This document shows positions 13,671-25,784 of a stretch of DNA of 64,000 bases, piece by piece. Made by a program: the position numbers and the translations under genes. The notes beneath the pieces were generated by a model. That model did no database searches and was not told where the DNA came from. It saw nothing but the letters and a program-made list of their open reading frames with translations. Every line of letters begins with the position of its first letter. Positions within the stretch are counted from its first letter, which is position 1. The DNA comes from Circinella umbellata (Eukaryota > Mucoromycota > Mucoromycetes > Mucorales > Lichtheimiaceae), in NCBI GenBank assembly GCA_025093555.1, contig JAIWNF010000013.1, positions 434,001-498,000 on the forward strand, given 5' to 3'.

Positions 13671-14870
13671 TTATTCTCGTTTAATTCTTGAAAGTGGATC
13701 AGACGGATATTGAGACGATGATGTGTTTGCAGAAGAATTAGGAACCCAATAACCACCTGGTGGTGCCATATTTGAATATGGATTACCACTATTACCTGGC
13801 ATGGTATTATAAGGTTGTGGTTGATATATAGGTTGTGTCGAACTAGCATATGTTGAAGTAGGAGCACCACCACCTGGGTATCCATCATAACGAGATTGTC
13901 CACCACCTCCCATCATATAAGAAGCTGTTGCTGTTTGTTGTTGTGTTGATGGTGCTGACATGTAAGAGGGGATATTATTATTATTATCTTGAACATGTTG
14001 AGATTGTTGTTGTTGTTGTTGCTGTTGTGGCGGTTGTTGTTGTTGATGACTCAAAGAAACAGTACTTGGCGAAGCCTATAATTTATTAATATGTCAGCCC
14101 AAACGATCATCCTTTCATAAAAATATTACCAATTGATTTTGTTTTTTACCCACGTTTTTAGCCATCACTGTTGTTGGTCGAGGTGAGGTAATACTACCAT
14201 CTTCATCTGCATCTCCACCGCGTACCTACATATGTTGTATATAATTAGTGTTTATCTTTATACATATCTTTAGATATATAATAGAATATATTCATTAATC
14301 ACTTTGATAAAAGATATATGTATCAACTTACAGAAGAAGAGGAGTTTGTATCATTTGGAACTGGGTCAGGTGCATTTAAACATGTTTGAATCAAGTTTTT
14401 ACCTTCAGGTTTCGTTACCATAGGTTGTAATTTTGGTGTAGTAAAAGTATATACTAATCCAGTTTCAGAAACGATAAGTAATAAAACTTGAGTTCCTGTC
14501 AATGTAGATAGTTCATATGCCTATATTAAATTATAATATTTTCGTTAGTAACTCATAATAATAAACTTATCTTGTAACTTCAAGAAGAGAAGTATAAAAA
14601 ATAAAAAAGTGAAAACTTTCTGTGTGTAGCGTGCGTGGCTCTTTTCCCACCTACCCACACCCACATAACGCCTCACACACTTTTTTTTTATATATATACC
14701 TTTTTCATAATACCAGCTTTTCGTTTTGAAAAAGTAATATGACGTCTGTTTTTATCTTGAATATATTCAATCTTGATTTTTTTTCGACCACTATTCTTGG
14801 AAGGAGTAGTGGTTACTGATGAATCGTCATTATCAAAGTCATTATTATTATTGTTGTTAGGATCGTTCAT
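13671..14870 (-). CDS. MCM1: SRF/Mcm1-type MADS-box transcription factor
   Basis: Four exons (14870-14700, 14520-14332, 14225-14130, 14075-13671) sum to 861 nt, giving 286 residues. After an Asn/Asp-rich leader comes a complete type I (SRF-like) MADS box: GRKKIKIEYIQDKNRRHITF, SKRKAGIMKKAYELSTLTGT, then QVLLLIVSETGLVYTF. This is the DNA-binding and dimerisation module that recognises CC(A/T)6GG boxes. The intron after IMKK splits the MADS box. The C-terminal half is low-complexity: poly-Q, a Gly/Tyr/Pro-rich stretch, and an end reading SDPLSRIKRE. Family members control cell-cycle, mating and cell-type genes with partner factors. Start chosen at MNDPNN (14870); upstream in-frame codons are only TA-repeat sequence. 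Mcm1/SRF is preferred over MEF2/Rlm1 because of the STLTGTQVLLL sequence. Confidence 0.93.
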
Positions 14871-15835
14871 GGTTTTGAAAGTAACGTTAAAGTTGTTGTT
14901 TGTTATGTAATATATATATATATATATATATATATCTTTGATATTATTATTATTAATAATAATATTACTATAAAGAATCCTGGTCACTAATAAAAGTTGT
15001 GAGCATTATGAATAGTTTTTTATTTTATTTTAGTTAGAATGTATTGTTACAGTTTGATAACCCAAAAAGGTTGGAAAGTTTAAATATAATGAAATAAAGA
15101 AAAAAAAACAAAAAAAGAAAAAACCCGCGTCTTACAAAACGTTTCTCCAGGAGAAGAAAAGCATAAGCTATGCCAAATACGTATTTAGAAGTTAAGTTGA
15201 GAGGAAAAAAAAAAAGAGAGAGAGAGAGAGAGAGAGGAGAGATGGAAAAAAAAAAAGAGCGAAATAAAAGAGTGGGGTTGCGGGGGGAGGGAGTTTACAA
15301 TGGTTTCTCCTTGTACTTTCCTTTTTTTTTTTTTCCCGTGGGCTTATTGTGTGGAAGAATATGGAAGGAAAAAAAATGTGCCCAGTTTATCCCATCTCTA
15401 TAATAATAGAGTGACACTTTGGATTATAATAATCTCATTTTAATATATATCATCTAATATGAAGAATAGTTGATTATACTTATTTATCATGTGTGCTATA
15501 ATATTTATGAAAGGTTTTAAGAGATGAAAAGCCCTCTTTTGTGTAATTACGTTATAGGATCATCTATTTATTTTATTTTATTTTTTTATTTTTTGTGTGA
15601 CTTTATACTTTTGATCTGAACAAAAAAAAAATATAAAAAACCTTAAATAAAAACTATAAAAAGAGAGTTGTCATGTTTAATTTTTCTTTCGAGAGGTATC
15701 GCCTTTTAAGTTTCAGTTTTCACTTAACTACTCATACAAATTATTTCATATTAAAAAAAAAAAAGAATGTTATACGCTCTTTTTAATCCCCCACACTTTT
15801 AACTTTTCTTTGTCTAAAATAATCGTGAAAGAGTT
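14871..15835. other. Intergenic: MADS-box promoter and B56 3' flank
   Basis: Nearly 1 kb of AT-rich DNA. It includes a TA tract (about 14910-14935, just upstream of the MADS start), an uninterrupted AG tract at 15215-15236 and long A- and T-runs. The open frame at 15170-15403 is made of these simple repeats. No gene seen. Confidence 0.5.
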
Positions 15836-18800
15836 TTATTCTAAATAACTATGCCACGAACAAGTATCAGAATCATCCGATGTATTCCCTTCATCAGGTA
15901 TAACTTGAGATTTTTCTCCAATATCGACCGCAGTAGCAGTTGTAGAAGCAGTAGTAGCAATACTAGTGATAGTAGTAGTAGAAGGTTGGGTATCAATGAT
16001 ATCGAAGGATTGATTGGTAGTGTTATTATTACTATTATTACTATTATTATTCTTGTTATTCTTGTTATTGTTATTGTTGTTGTTGTTGTTGTCGTCGTCG
16101 TCGTTATTGACAATATTCTTAGTGGTAGAGGTAGGTGGTGTTGGTATCGTAGTAAAAGTTGTATGATTAGTTGGTGTTGTATTCGTTATGGTAATAGTAT
16201 CAGGGGTAGTGTCGGTAGTAATGGAGCTATTATTATTATTCGCCTTCAACGCTAATATATAAGCAACAAAGAACTTTATTTTCTACTGATACCACTCTTC
16301 TTCTTCCAACTCCTTTAATCGCATCAAACAGCCAGATCATTTCCCCCATTTATATAGTATAAACTTACTGTGCCCAAAATTGTTTCATCTTTCTTGAATG
16401 TTGTTTTATCTTTTGCTCCTTCAGCTTGTAGTCTTAATCTTCTCCATATTTCTTCTTTTTCTTCAATTCGAGCTTGTGACCTAATACAGTTTATTATTTA
16501 GTATTGGATTCAACCATTGATATTTTATTATTCAATCAAAAATAAAATAAAATAAACATTTACTCTTCATCATCTTTAATATATTTTTTCAAACATTGAT
16601 CGAATAAGTTTGGATTCAATTCCATTATAATCCTTAATGCATCCGATACAAGTTCGTGGATTATTCTGTACAAAAATAATAGTATCAATATCAGTATAAA
16701 GTGAATAATTTAATAAATAATAAAATAGACACTTTACCTATTCCAATGTTCTTTTGCATGTCGATATAATGGTGGAAATACAACTGGCATTAATGTTTCA
16801 ATATTATCACTCATCAAATTTACTATATATTCATTATTCCAATAATATAAAGCTCGTTCGGCAACCTACCATTGATTTATTATTATTATAAGTTTCGTTA
16901 TCCTTATTTTCATTCACACCTATCATTCTCTTTCTTTCTTTCTTTTTCTATGGTTACCTGGAAATGAGAGCTAGAAACACATTGACCAATCTTTTGGAAT
17001 AACGGCACCATGATTTTTCGAAATTCTACAGCATCTGTAATATCTAATATTTCTTCCATTTCTGTCAAGAACATGACTTCTTTTGCACTATTTACCTTGG
17101 GCCAATATCTTAATAATCCTTGTACAATCTAATAATAATATTTCATAATTTACAAACTTTTCTTTTTGACTGAATATATAAATAAAATACGTATAGATGT
17201 ATATACCTCAGCTGTTAGAGCTGGATCTTTTTCCAAAAATTGAACGACACAATAAGCAAGTTGAGGGTGATATAATGACAGAGGTGTTGGTTTATGAAGA
17301 GGTATTAAGACTCGGAATAAAAATGTTTTATGCTCTTCCTTTAATGGCAAAGCAAAACCATTGATAATACTATATATGCACAGAAAGAGAGAGAAAGTTT
17401 TACAAATTAATTTAATTGCACAAAATTTACATAAGGATGTAAAAAAGATAGGCCCCATTACTCTTTGCACTTTTTCAGTGAAATAACATAATAGTCTTTA
17501 TATAAATATTTATTTACCTTCCCATAATTTCCAATAATTCAGCAATACCATTAAACTTTTCAGTTTCATAAATGAATTGAAAGAATATATTACTGATAGA
17601 TCGTCGTATAAATGCTCGTAAACCCAAAAATTTCCCATAAATTCGATGTAACGTAGTTTTTAAAAAGTCTCTTTCTCTGGGATCTTCACTATCAAACAAT
17701 TCAAGTAACTAAATAAACAAAAGAGAAAAATTAGTCGATAAAGATAAAGTAAAAAAAAAAAGTACGGAACATGTAATCCGAAAATAAGATTTCATAATGT
17801 AAATATATGCAGTTGGGCACACATATTGTTTGTTTATAAAACACAACATACCTGCAAAATAAACTTCTGATCAATATACTTTTTAGCGACATGAATATTA
17901 AAATCGGGCGATTCAACAAATCTCAAAAAAAATTCATAAACAAGTTGAAGATGAGGCCAAGCTACTTCAAATACAGGTTCTTCTTCTTCAGCATCTGCAC
18001 CTTCAGCTATTGTTTTTACTTGAGGTGAGATGGATCGGAATGTATTTACAGTAAACTATACACACATTTATATATATATATATATATATACGTAAGTTAT
18101 CTCTATGCATATGTATAAGTATATAAATGATCAAAAAAAATTTACGTACCATTCGGATAACATCCGGGTAAAGTGAATCTGTAATCACTCCACGGGTTGT
18201 AGCAACATATTCCAACATTTCTTGTAATGCTTGTCGTTTTATCTCTTTTCCTCGTAGATCAAACGATGGGTCGTTAAAATCAAACATGATTTGACATTGG
18301 CTTAACTTTCTTAAAAATAGTTGTGGTCGTTGTCCTGGTGCCACCTCTAATATAAATAATATAATAAAATACAACATATACATAATGAATAATTTTAATA
18401 GGGAGGGGCAAAAAAAAAAAAAGAAACTGCATAACAACAAGGTGGTACCCAGATATATTCTCATGGTCTTAAACTTACCGCTGAAACGGGGGTATTGTTC
18501 CAATTCTACTTTATTATCTTGTGCAAAAAATCGTGATGATCGTTGTCGGCGTGGTGTCTTGACAACTGGAATAGTATCTTTAGGCATTCCTTGGTGAAGT
18601 CTATTAGTGTTATTACCGGGTTTGGGTAAATCTAATACTTTATTTCCCAGGTTTCCTTTTGGTGCTATATTCTAAACAAAAAAAGAGTAGAGATATATAC
18701 ACATAAGCCCAATGCTCATTGATTCCTTTTTAACTTTACATAAATAAAAAAAAATATATTAATATTAAACTAACCTGTTGTTGCTGTTGTTGCTGTTCAG

Positions 18801-19198
18801 TAGTTGTATTAGCTGTTACTGTAGTTGTATTGGTATTTGTAGTGACAGGTTTATTATTATTAACGTTGTTGTTGTCATTATTTAAATTGTTCGTTGATTG
18901 GGATGAATTTTTTGGTGTCGACGATGATTTTTGAGGTTGACCCACTATTGAAGAACGTTGTTGTTGCTTTGTTCGAGATTTTGAATCGTTTTGATGTGTT
19001 GATTTGCTTCTAGAAAGCTTTAAATAAATAAAATAAGTTTCAGTTTCTTTTCATATATTCTGTTCTGTTATTTTTTTTTATAAGAAAACAAAAGTGAAGA
19101 GAGACACACAGAATATATAGCATTAAGGGGTGGGTGAATAATAAAAAATAAATAAATAGAATGGGATCGCGTACCACGCCTTTCAATCCTTTCATCAT
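15836..19198 (-). CDS. RTS1: PP2A regulatory subunit, B56/B' family (Rts1-like)
   Basis: Multi-exon gene. The start ATG at 19198 (MMKGLKGV) splices into [20 protein letters not shown], followed by an Asn/Thr/Gln-rich N-terminus. The B56 core then runs through many small exons: [20 protein letters not shown] region, then [20 protein letters not shown], then [60 protein letters not shown], and [20 protein letters not shown]. These are hallmark HEAT-repeat sequences of B56, which targets the PP2A core to LxxIxE-motif substrates in cell-cycle, kinetochore and stress control. The C-terminal exon (16249-15836) is a Thr/Asn/Ser-rich tail ending SWHSYLE. About ten introns are present; not every boundary was summed. 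No disruption seen. The mobile island begins about 350 nt upstream of its start. Confidence 0.92.
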
Positions 19199-19546
19199 TT
19201 TGTCGTTGGTAATTTATTTTTAGCGAAGGTAAAGGTAAAAAAGAGAATGAGTGGAGTATAGGTAGGAATAACGGTGAGTGTATGTGAAAGAGAAAAGAGA
19301 GAGTGGGAGTGGGAGTGTTTTTAGTATAATTAGGTGAAGGTGTGTGTGAGAGAGTAATATGAAAAAAAAAAAAAAAAAGAAGAGCGAGTGGAGAGTAGAG
19401 TAAAATGCGTTATATTAGGATATATGTGGAGGTTTTTCTTTTTTTTTTTTTCAAATAAAATAAAAATGCAGCTATCCCAGCTCGGTTTTCAGTTTGTTTA
19501 ATGTAAAAAACAATAAAACATAAAAGTTAAAAACAAGATCTAACCA
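19199..19546. promoter_or_regulatory. B56 gene 5' flank up to the mobile island
   Basis: About 350 nt of purine-rich DNA (GTGAGAGAG-type and poly-A tracts) between the B56 start codon and the outer end of the left palindromic unit. It probably carries the core promoter. The insertion of a 13-kb island immediately upstream may have separated the gene from distal elements. Confidence 0.4.
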
Positions 19547-21637
19547 TAATAAACAATTATCACGGTTAGGCTTATTTATTTGGTTCTATTCTCTTTTCTT
19601 TTTTTGCTCTTCATATTTTACAATAAAATAAATGATCTATTATATTCATAAATTCACGGGACTTTTTATTATGTCGCTCATATGCTTTTGATTTCTATCA
19701 TTGATGTACTAGTTAACAACACTATACTGTCTCTTAATTGTTGCTATGGACAACAGCGAATTCATTGCTATGGTAACTACTTTTAAAATTTTTAGCTTAA
19801 TAAAGAAAAAAAAATATTGATATTACTTCGCCCCCCACCCCCCATTTTTACTTTTGCGGAGGGTAATTTTCTAATTTCTCAATTTCGCATTGTTAGATTT
19901 TATTTTTATTTTGTCACACTAATTTTATAATTGAGTTCAATGGTTTTCATATTTGCGTTTCTTGTGAAAAAATAGGTTACCATTCTTTTAAAACTACTCT
20001 CCTTCAGAGCGAGCATAAAGTGCTACTTACTAGAAACCACTGTTTCGGTTGCAAAGAAAATCTTTATTTATTTTGTTACAATCTTCTTGCTGTCATTATG
20101 TGTTCTTCTTTAACTCCACTACTACTACGTACAGCCAAAAGAGCTGTTTCCATGGAGGACGTTCAGATTGATAATATTAAAGTACTGGCCTGTCTCCAAA
20201 GAAGTACAAGAAATCGAACAGCTCAATAAAGTGAGCGAAGCATTTGATAATTACGATTTTACTCATATTTTAATTACTGGAATAAACATGGAAAAGAACA
20301 GGATACGTTCTTCGTCTGTATTATTGACAAGAGCAGCAACATAATTAAATTGCTCTGTATTAAATAATTCACTGACTACTTTAGGTAACTATGTACTATA
20401 TACAGCTTGAAGTATATCTAAATCTGGTACGTAATGTAACTAAAACTCAATCAAAAAGTTCAGACCTATCATCAAACAGTATTAGCTCCTCACAAGTTGT
20501 TATTAGAAAATAATTATAAAAAAGAGAAAGATCACCCAAGTACTCCAAGAAGAACTTTATAAGCTAAGAGATAAGTCGATTTAACGCTCATATGTACTTA
20601 AAATACATTTATTGTGTCTAGCACTGTATTTGTTCTATTCTATAAACCAATAAGTCAAAATTAAATACTAGATTCAGATACTTCAAGCTATATACATAGT
20701 TTCCTAAAGTAGTCAGTGAATTATGTCATACAAAGCAGTTTAATTATGTTGCTGCTCTTGTCAATAATACAGACGAAGAACGTATCCTGTTCTTTTCCAT
20801 GTTTATTCCAGTAATTAAAATATGAGTAAAATCGTAATTATCAAATGCTTCGCTCACTTTATTGAGCTGTTCGATTTCTTGTACTTCTTTGGAGACAGGC
20901 CAGTACTTTAATATTATCAATCTGAACGTCCTCCATGGAAACAGCTCTTTTGGCTGTACATAGTAGTAGTGGAGTTAAAGAAGAACACATAATGACAGCA
21001 AGAAGATTGTAACAAAATAAATAAAAGAACATCAGTGTTTCCAGGCCAGACAAACAGTACAAAACAGCAGCAATTCTAATGCGGTGAAGATAAAATATTT
21101 TTATGCAACTACGTAAATAAAGATTTTCTTTGCAACCGAAACAGTGGTTTCTAGTAAGTAGCACTTTATGCTCGCTCTGAAGGAGAGTAGTTTTAAAAGA
21201 ATGGTAACCTATTTTTTCACAAGAAACGCAAATATGAAAACCATTGAACTCAATTATAAAATTAGTGTGACAAAATAAAAATAAAATCTAACAATGCGAA
21301 ATTGAGAAATTAGAAAATTACCCTCCGCAAAAGTAAAAATGGGGGGTGGGGGGCGAAGTAATATCAATATTTTTTTTTCTTTATTAAGCTAAAAATTTTA
21401 AAAGTAGTTACCATAGCAATGAATTCGCTGTTGTCCATAGCAACAATTAAGAGACAGTATAGTGTTGTTAACTAGTACATCAATGATAGAAATCAAAAGC
21501 ATATGAGCGACATAATAAAAAGTCCCGTGAATTTATGAATATAATAGATCATTTATTTTATTGTAAAATATGAAGAGCAAAAAAAGAAAAGAGAATAGAA
21601 CCAAATAAATAAGCCTAACCGTGATAATTGTTTATTA
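19547..21637. repeat. Long palindromic unit, left copy (foldback-like)
   Basis: The first half (19547 to about 20431) is repeated inverted in the second half (about 20665-21637) around a loop of about 230 nt. Positions pair to a sum of 41184 from the tips inward to the 20020/21164 anchor. Beyond a 96-nt extra segment in the second half the sum is 41088. The tips read TAATAAACAATTATCACGG on both sides, so ends begin with TA, compatible with TA-target DNA elements. Near the loop the halves differ by scattered substitutions and small indels. No transposase is encoded, so it resembles a non-autonomous foldback or long-TIR element. Confidence 0.85.
20020..20229 (+). other. Short open frame in palindromic unit (short form)
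   Basis: A 69-codon frame starting MLLTRNHCFGCKENLYL. The same frame occurs four times in the island: here, inverted at 20859-21164 (101 codons), at 31229-31534 (101 codons) and inverted within 32164-32574. The long form differs by 96 nt inserted in frame (32 codons) after ENLYL. It has no recognised domain. Whether it is translated is unknown; conservation may simply reflect recent duplication. Confidence 0.3.
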
Positions 21638-21680
21638 CAGTCAAACCTATGGAAATTGGCGTTTTCACAAAAATAATTGT
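21638..21680 (+). repeat. Tc1/mariner-like 5' terminal inverted repeat, left copy
   Basis: CAGTCAAACCTATGG at 21638 directly follows TA (21636-21637), the usual target dinucleotide of Tc1/mariner elements, and CAGT-type ends are common in the superfamily. The matching 3' end (CCATAGGTTTGACTG) was not found downstream before the arm edge at 23551, so the element looks truncated. The right copy begins at 30755. Confidence 0.6.
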
Positions 21681-21843
21681 CACTTTCATAAAAATGATTA
21701 GCCGAAAGGCACATGCTCAATTCTTTTTGTAATTTTGGCCAAGAATATTTGTAATTAAGTTAGGCGGTTAAGTTACAATATTGTCCCTTTTCTTCGTTAC
21801 TGAATTTTGTTATTTTTTTATCTACTAAAAACATTTTCTAACA

Positions 21844-23242
21844 ATGAGCACATTTTTTTATGATGGACAAGACAACATTTATAATGAGCAATGAGAAATT
21901 GTTTACGATCCGATGGAGGATGTTCTTACACAAATTGATGATCCGAATGTAATTCTTGAAACAATTACTAGCCAGAAAACCTATTTAAGTGTTAAACGCC
22001 TGGAGAAAACTGTCGAAGAGTCTCCCCCTAAAAAACAACTGAAGACTAAAGTACCAGATTTGGATAGATCATACAAAAACTATAGCGACTTTACCAGAGA
22101 GACGTTTATAGATCGTATGATTGAAAAGCCTGAAGAACGTGGGTTGGAGACTAACGTTGCAAATGACCTAAATATCAATTATCGCACTGTGTTAAGATGG
22201 TGGAATAGCTATAAAGAAACAGAGGAGATTCCATATAAGAAATCCGAAGAAAGCAGTGGTCCTAAAAGCTCGTTCACTGCTAAACATAACGAGTATCTAC
22301 AGGGTCTATTGGATAATGATCCTCAACTATTTTCGGATGATATTATGAAAAGCTTGACTGAACAATTCGAAGGCTTCACTATCTCAAAGTCGCAACTAAA
22401 TAATCATTTACGTAATACAATGCTGATCACTATCAAGAAATCATTGTTTGAACCTAAAATAAGAAATTCAGCAGAAAACATGGAGACAAGATTTGAGTGG
22501 TTTATGAAATGGAGGGACTCTAATCTTGATTTTACAAAAAAATGTGTTTTCATTGATGAAGCCGGATTTCACATTAACATGAGAAATAATTGGGCAAGAT
22601 AAAAAAAAGGGTAGCCCTGGTATAGTAAAACGACCAAAAACTAGTGCGATAACACATACTATTATTGGTGCTATCCATTCATCTAGTGTTGTTCATGTTG
22701 TGATGAAAAAACCTCTACCAAGAAAAGAAAAGCAATCTATTGGTAAAAAGAGAAAAGTTAATAGTGGAACAAAAAGAATTGCAGCTGAAGTTGATGTAGA
22801 GGATCCAGAGTTTGAAGATCCTACTGATAATAAACCAGTAGCAAAAGGCACGACTACTGCGCATTTCGTTAAATTCATGAATGCGCTTCTTGATATAATG
22901 GACCTTGATGAAAATGTGAAGGGAAATTATATTGTAATGGCTAACGCCTCAATTCATAAATCCAAGCCAATGATACGAAAAATCGAACGTAGAGGTTATA
23001 AAGTGATGTACTTACCTCCGTACTCACCTGAATTGAATCCTATTGAACAGTTCTGGGGAGTAGTCAAAGGCAAAATGAAGCGTGATCGATTATTGGCTGA
23101 AGAAAATTTATCTGATCGAATTGCTGATGCCTGCAATGATGTCCTTATCAGTGACCTCTATGGTTTCTGTAATCACTCAAAACGTCAGATTATTAAATGT
23201 TATAAAAAACACCATTCTAATATATACATATACATTAAATAA
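21844..23242 (+). pseudogene. Tc1/mariner (IS630-type) DD34E transposase, broken, left copy
   Basis: The frame probably began at ATG 21844 (MSTFFYDGQDN), but a TGA at 21892-21894 interrupts it before EIVYDPMEDVLTQ. The N-terminal half has a helix-turn-helix-like segment (TNVANDLNINYRTVLRWWNS) and the first catalytic Asp in CVFIDEAGF. At about 22600 the frame breaks at TAAAAAAAAGGG and continues one base on, through SPGIVKRPKTSAITHTIIGA to the DDE_3 half. There IVMANASIHKS shows Ala (GCT, 22940-22942) where the second catalytic Asp is expected. The third acidic residue is present in LPPYSPELNPIEQFWG, 34 residues later. Tc1/mariner enzymes cut and paste at TA; this one should be inactive for three separate reasons. 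Confidence 0.9.
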
Positions 23243-23551
23243 ACAATTATTTTTAAAACGGCAAACATCTATGATTAACTCTAGCCCCAAATTTAACTAC
23301 TTGATATGGACACTTTTTAGAGATTCATTTGGTCTACAGTATTTTGTGTTTAAAAAATATAATGCTTGGTGCAACTAAATCTGTTTCGTAGATCACTCCA
23401 ATACAAACGTTTCAGAAGCGAGTATAATTGTTAGGCCATTAGTGAAAATGGGATCCTAACCCAAAGATAACATGTCATCATTGCACTGTGGGGACGGCAG
23501 TTTTTTTTGGCGAGATGATCTTTGAACTAAACTGGGGCGAAATAGAGAATT

Positions 23552-24769
23552 AGGCTGGTATAACGTGTCCTTGGGGATCGAAAGAAGTGTTGCCTTTTAA
23601 GTAATTTTGAATAAAGCTTCCAAAGTAGAGATATTTTAAATTTAATAAAAATTAAGTTTCTTAAAACAGCCCCAATGGAGTTGCTGTGTGGTTTCCTATT
23701 TCCAAATGAAAGAAGGGTTTTAATACTTCCTGCTTATTAAAGTAATAGTAAAGGGTTACTAGAATACTCAAAGCAACGTAAATGTGTTTTAGAATTCCTA
23801 ATAGCGGTGCCTTCTTGTGCTAGCGATGTCGTAGCGATTTCTTTAAAGCAACTTAATAGCAATGGAAAATACAAAGAAAGGAGATAACGTATTATTTTAC
23901 TTTTTATACAGAAAAAAGGAAATATCATCTGTTTTGGTTGATCATGGCCGCAAAAAAAATTAAGGTAATAGAATGCTGGAAGTATCCGCCGAAATACCAT
24001 GTGTTGATGAAGATTACCCAGAATGTGGCGCCAGTTTCAGGAGATTTTCATTTTATAATGCCATAGCGAAGATCATGTTCGTCATAAAAGATTAATCACT
24101 ATAGTCAGCTTGAAGTGTAGCAAATGTAATAATGCCCTTTAAAACATACTTTTTTTGCTAGAAAAGGACTTGACCTTGGCCTCAAAAGAAAGAAGATTTG
24201 CAAAAAGCACAATAATAGATAAAACAGCCAAAGCGAGACATTGTGATTAGTATTTATGTAAACTGCCTTTCTCATATTTTTATGCTTACCAAACGTATGA
24301 TCTAAAAAAGCCTAAAGGCAATACTCAATACCGTGATGAATACAAGGAGATAAAAACTACCTGGTTTTACTGAGGGCCTAGGGTATTACACGCACCTAGT
24401 ATCAGACATAACGGGTCCAGCCTAACGGCCTTCAAGCTTCACGCAATGCTGAATTCCAAAGTCATCGCTAATTGGAGCCAAAGCCTTCAACTCAAATAGC
24501 CTCCAGTCACATTAAATAAAGGACCAAGGGTATTACGCGCACCTTGTACCAAACATAACGGGTCCAGCATCACAGCCTTCGAGCCTCACGCTATGCTGGA
24601 TCCTCTATTTGAACTAACTGCTATGTGAATTGACAGTGGTTTAAACGGGGGTATACTCACAACTTTTTTCGTATTCTTTTATCATTCATCATCATTAAAG
24701 ATTTTTGAATACTGCTTAGAAGTCTAACGTCATAATTTCTGACATAATTTTAAGTGAAAAAAAACCTAC
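23552..24769. other. Centre of island, left part: degenerate DNA
   Basis: About 1.2 kb without an intact gene. Around 24000-24160 there are frame-broken Cys-containing fragments (PECGASFRR in one frame, SLKCSKCNNAL in another) that could be remains of a zinc-binding transposase or similar protein; this is a guess. A direct repeat of period 147 is listed separately. Confidence 0.4.
24377..24599. repeat. Imperfect direct repeat, two copies, 147-nt period
   Basis: Two segments of about 75 nt (24377-24451 and 24524-24599) share GGGTATTAC, CATAACGGGTCCAGC, GCCTTC and CACGC-ATGCTG with scattered substitutions. The spacer shows little similarity. GC content is visibly higher than the surroundings. 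Function unknown; it may be the remnant of a satellite or an element end. Confidence 0.75.
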
Positions 24770-25784
24770 ATGTCTAATCTATCAAATGGTAATTTTTTTT
24801 AAAAAAACTTAATCTTACTGCTATGATAACTAAAAAATACTCAACTCGTAGCAATAGACACTTATATATCTGATCATAGGACTCCTTCTCTGGCAGCCTT
24901 TGTCTTGGACCACCAAAGTCTTGTTTCCACATATATTGGACAATTTGACAAAATCACTGACGCCAAGGGTAGTCTTCAGAGAAAAATGAGGACTGCATAC
25001 TTTGCCAAGCATTCCAAGAGAAAACGAGGTCCAGGCTTAAAGGTGAATCTTGAAAAACTGTGGTCATTTTCTAAGCTAGATGATTCAGTCGAAATCGAAG
25101 GAAATAGAACTTTAGAAGCATCTATTAAGGCTAGTGGATAAAAGGCTAGAAAGCGACTAGAGGTATTTATTGAATAAGGCTCACTTACAATCCGGTTTAT
25201 GTTAATTTTTTCTTCTAATAGAATAAAAATGCGACAAAAGAGAATGAAAGTGAACAATCCAGTGAAGTAGAAAGCTCCGGTATGAGTGATGAAGAAGAGG
25301 AAACAGTGGATGAAATTGCATATAAACTTTATAATGAAGATGCCACTGAATTCGAGCAAGCCTTACTTTCTAATACTGACTCACCACATATACTGAAGAA
25401 TGGCATGACTTTAGCAATAGCTTCAAGAGATTTCAATTAAAATCATATTATGAAGCAAGGTCTTCTGGTTTATTTATTAATGCTAATGTTCATGAAATAT
25501 TGTAAGTAGGCTTTATATGCATCATTCATTAGTACAGATTCTGAATGGCACCAATTTAGATCTTTATATCACCCAGTATTGTTGCGAAAAGACCAGCATG
25601 ACCAAGCAATGTCAAATGTAATTGGACTAGACAATATTCAAGAATTTCACTTAGAACTCTTAAATAAATATGTTAACCAAGATATAAAGATGAAAAAGAA
25701 TCTATTCAATGAACTAACCAACATCTTCAGAGTGAGTATCTAATAACGACATCTGACTTACTTTGACAGCTTACATCTTTTTTT

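Larger units (their letters stand above)
19944..23551. repeat. Giant inverted repeat, left arm (3.6 kb)
   Basis: Reverse complement of 28842-32449. Anchors through the arm (19948/32445, 20229/32164, 20859/31534, 21164/31229, 21913/30480, 22602/29791, 23242/29151, 23551/28842) all sum to 52393, so there is no net insertion or deletion. All predicted peptides compared between arms are identical. The inner edge falls at the shared bases TAGAGAATT. Confidence 0.93.

Noticed and set aside
20020..21164. The 69/101-codon frames as genuine protein genes
   Set aside because: They occur only inside the palindromic repeats, lack a domain, and overlap their inverted partner; conservation is explained by recent duplication.
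22590..22620. Programmed frameshift between the two halves of the Tc1-like transposase
   Set aside because: The A-run could suggest slippage, but the stop lies before the run in the upstream frame, and an early TGA and Asp-to-Ala change point to plain decay.
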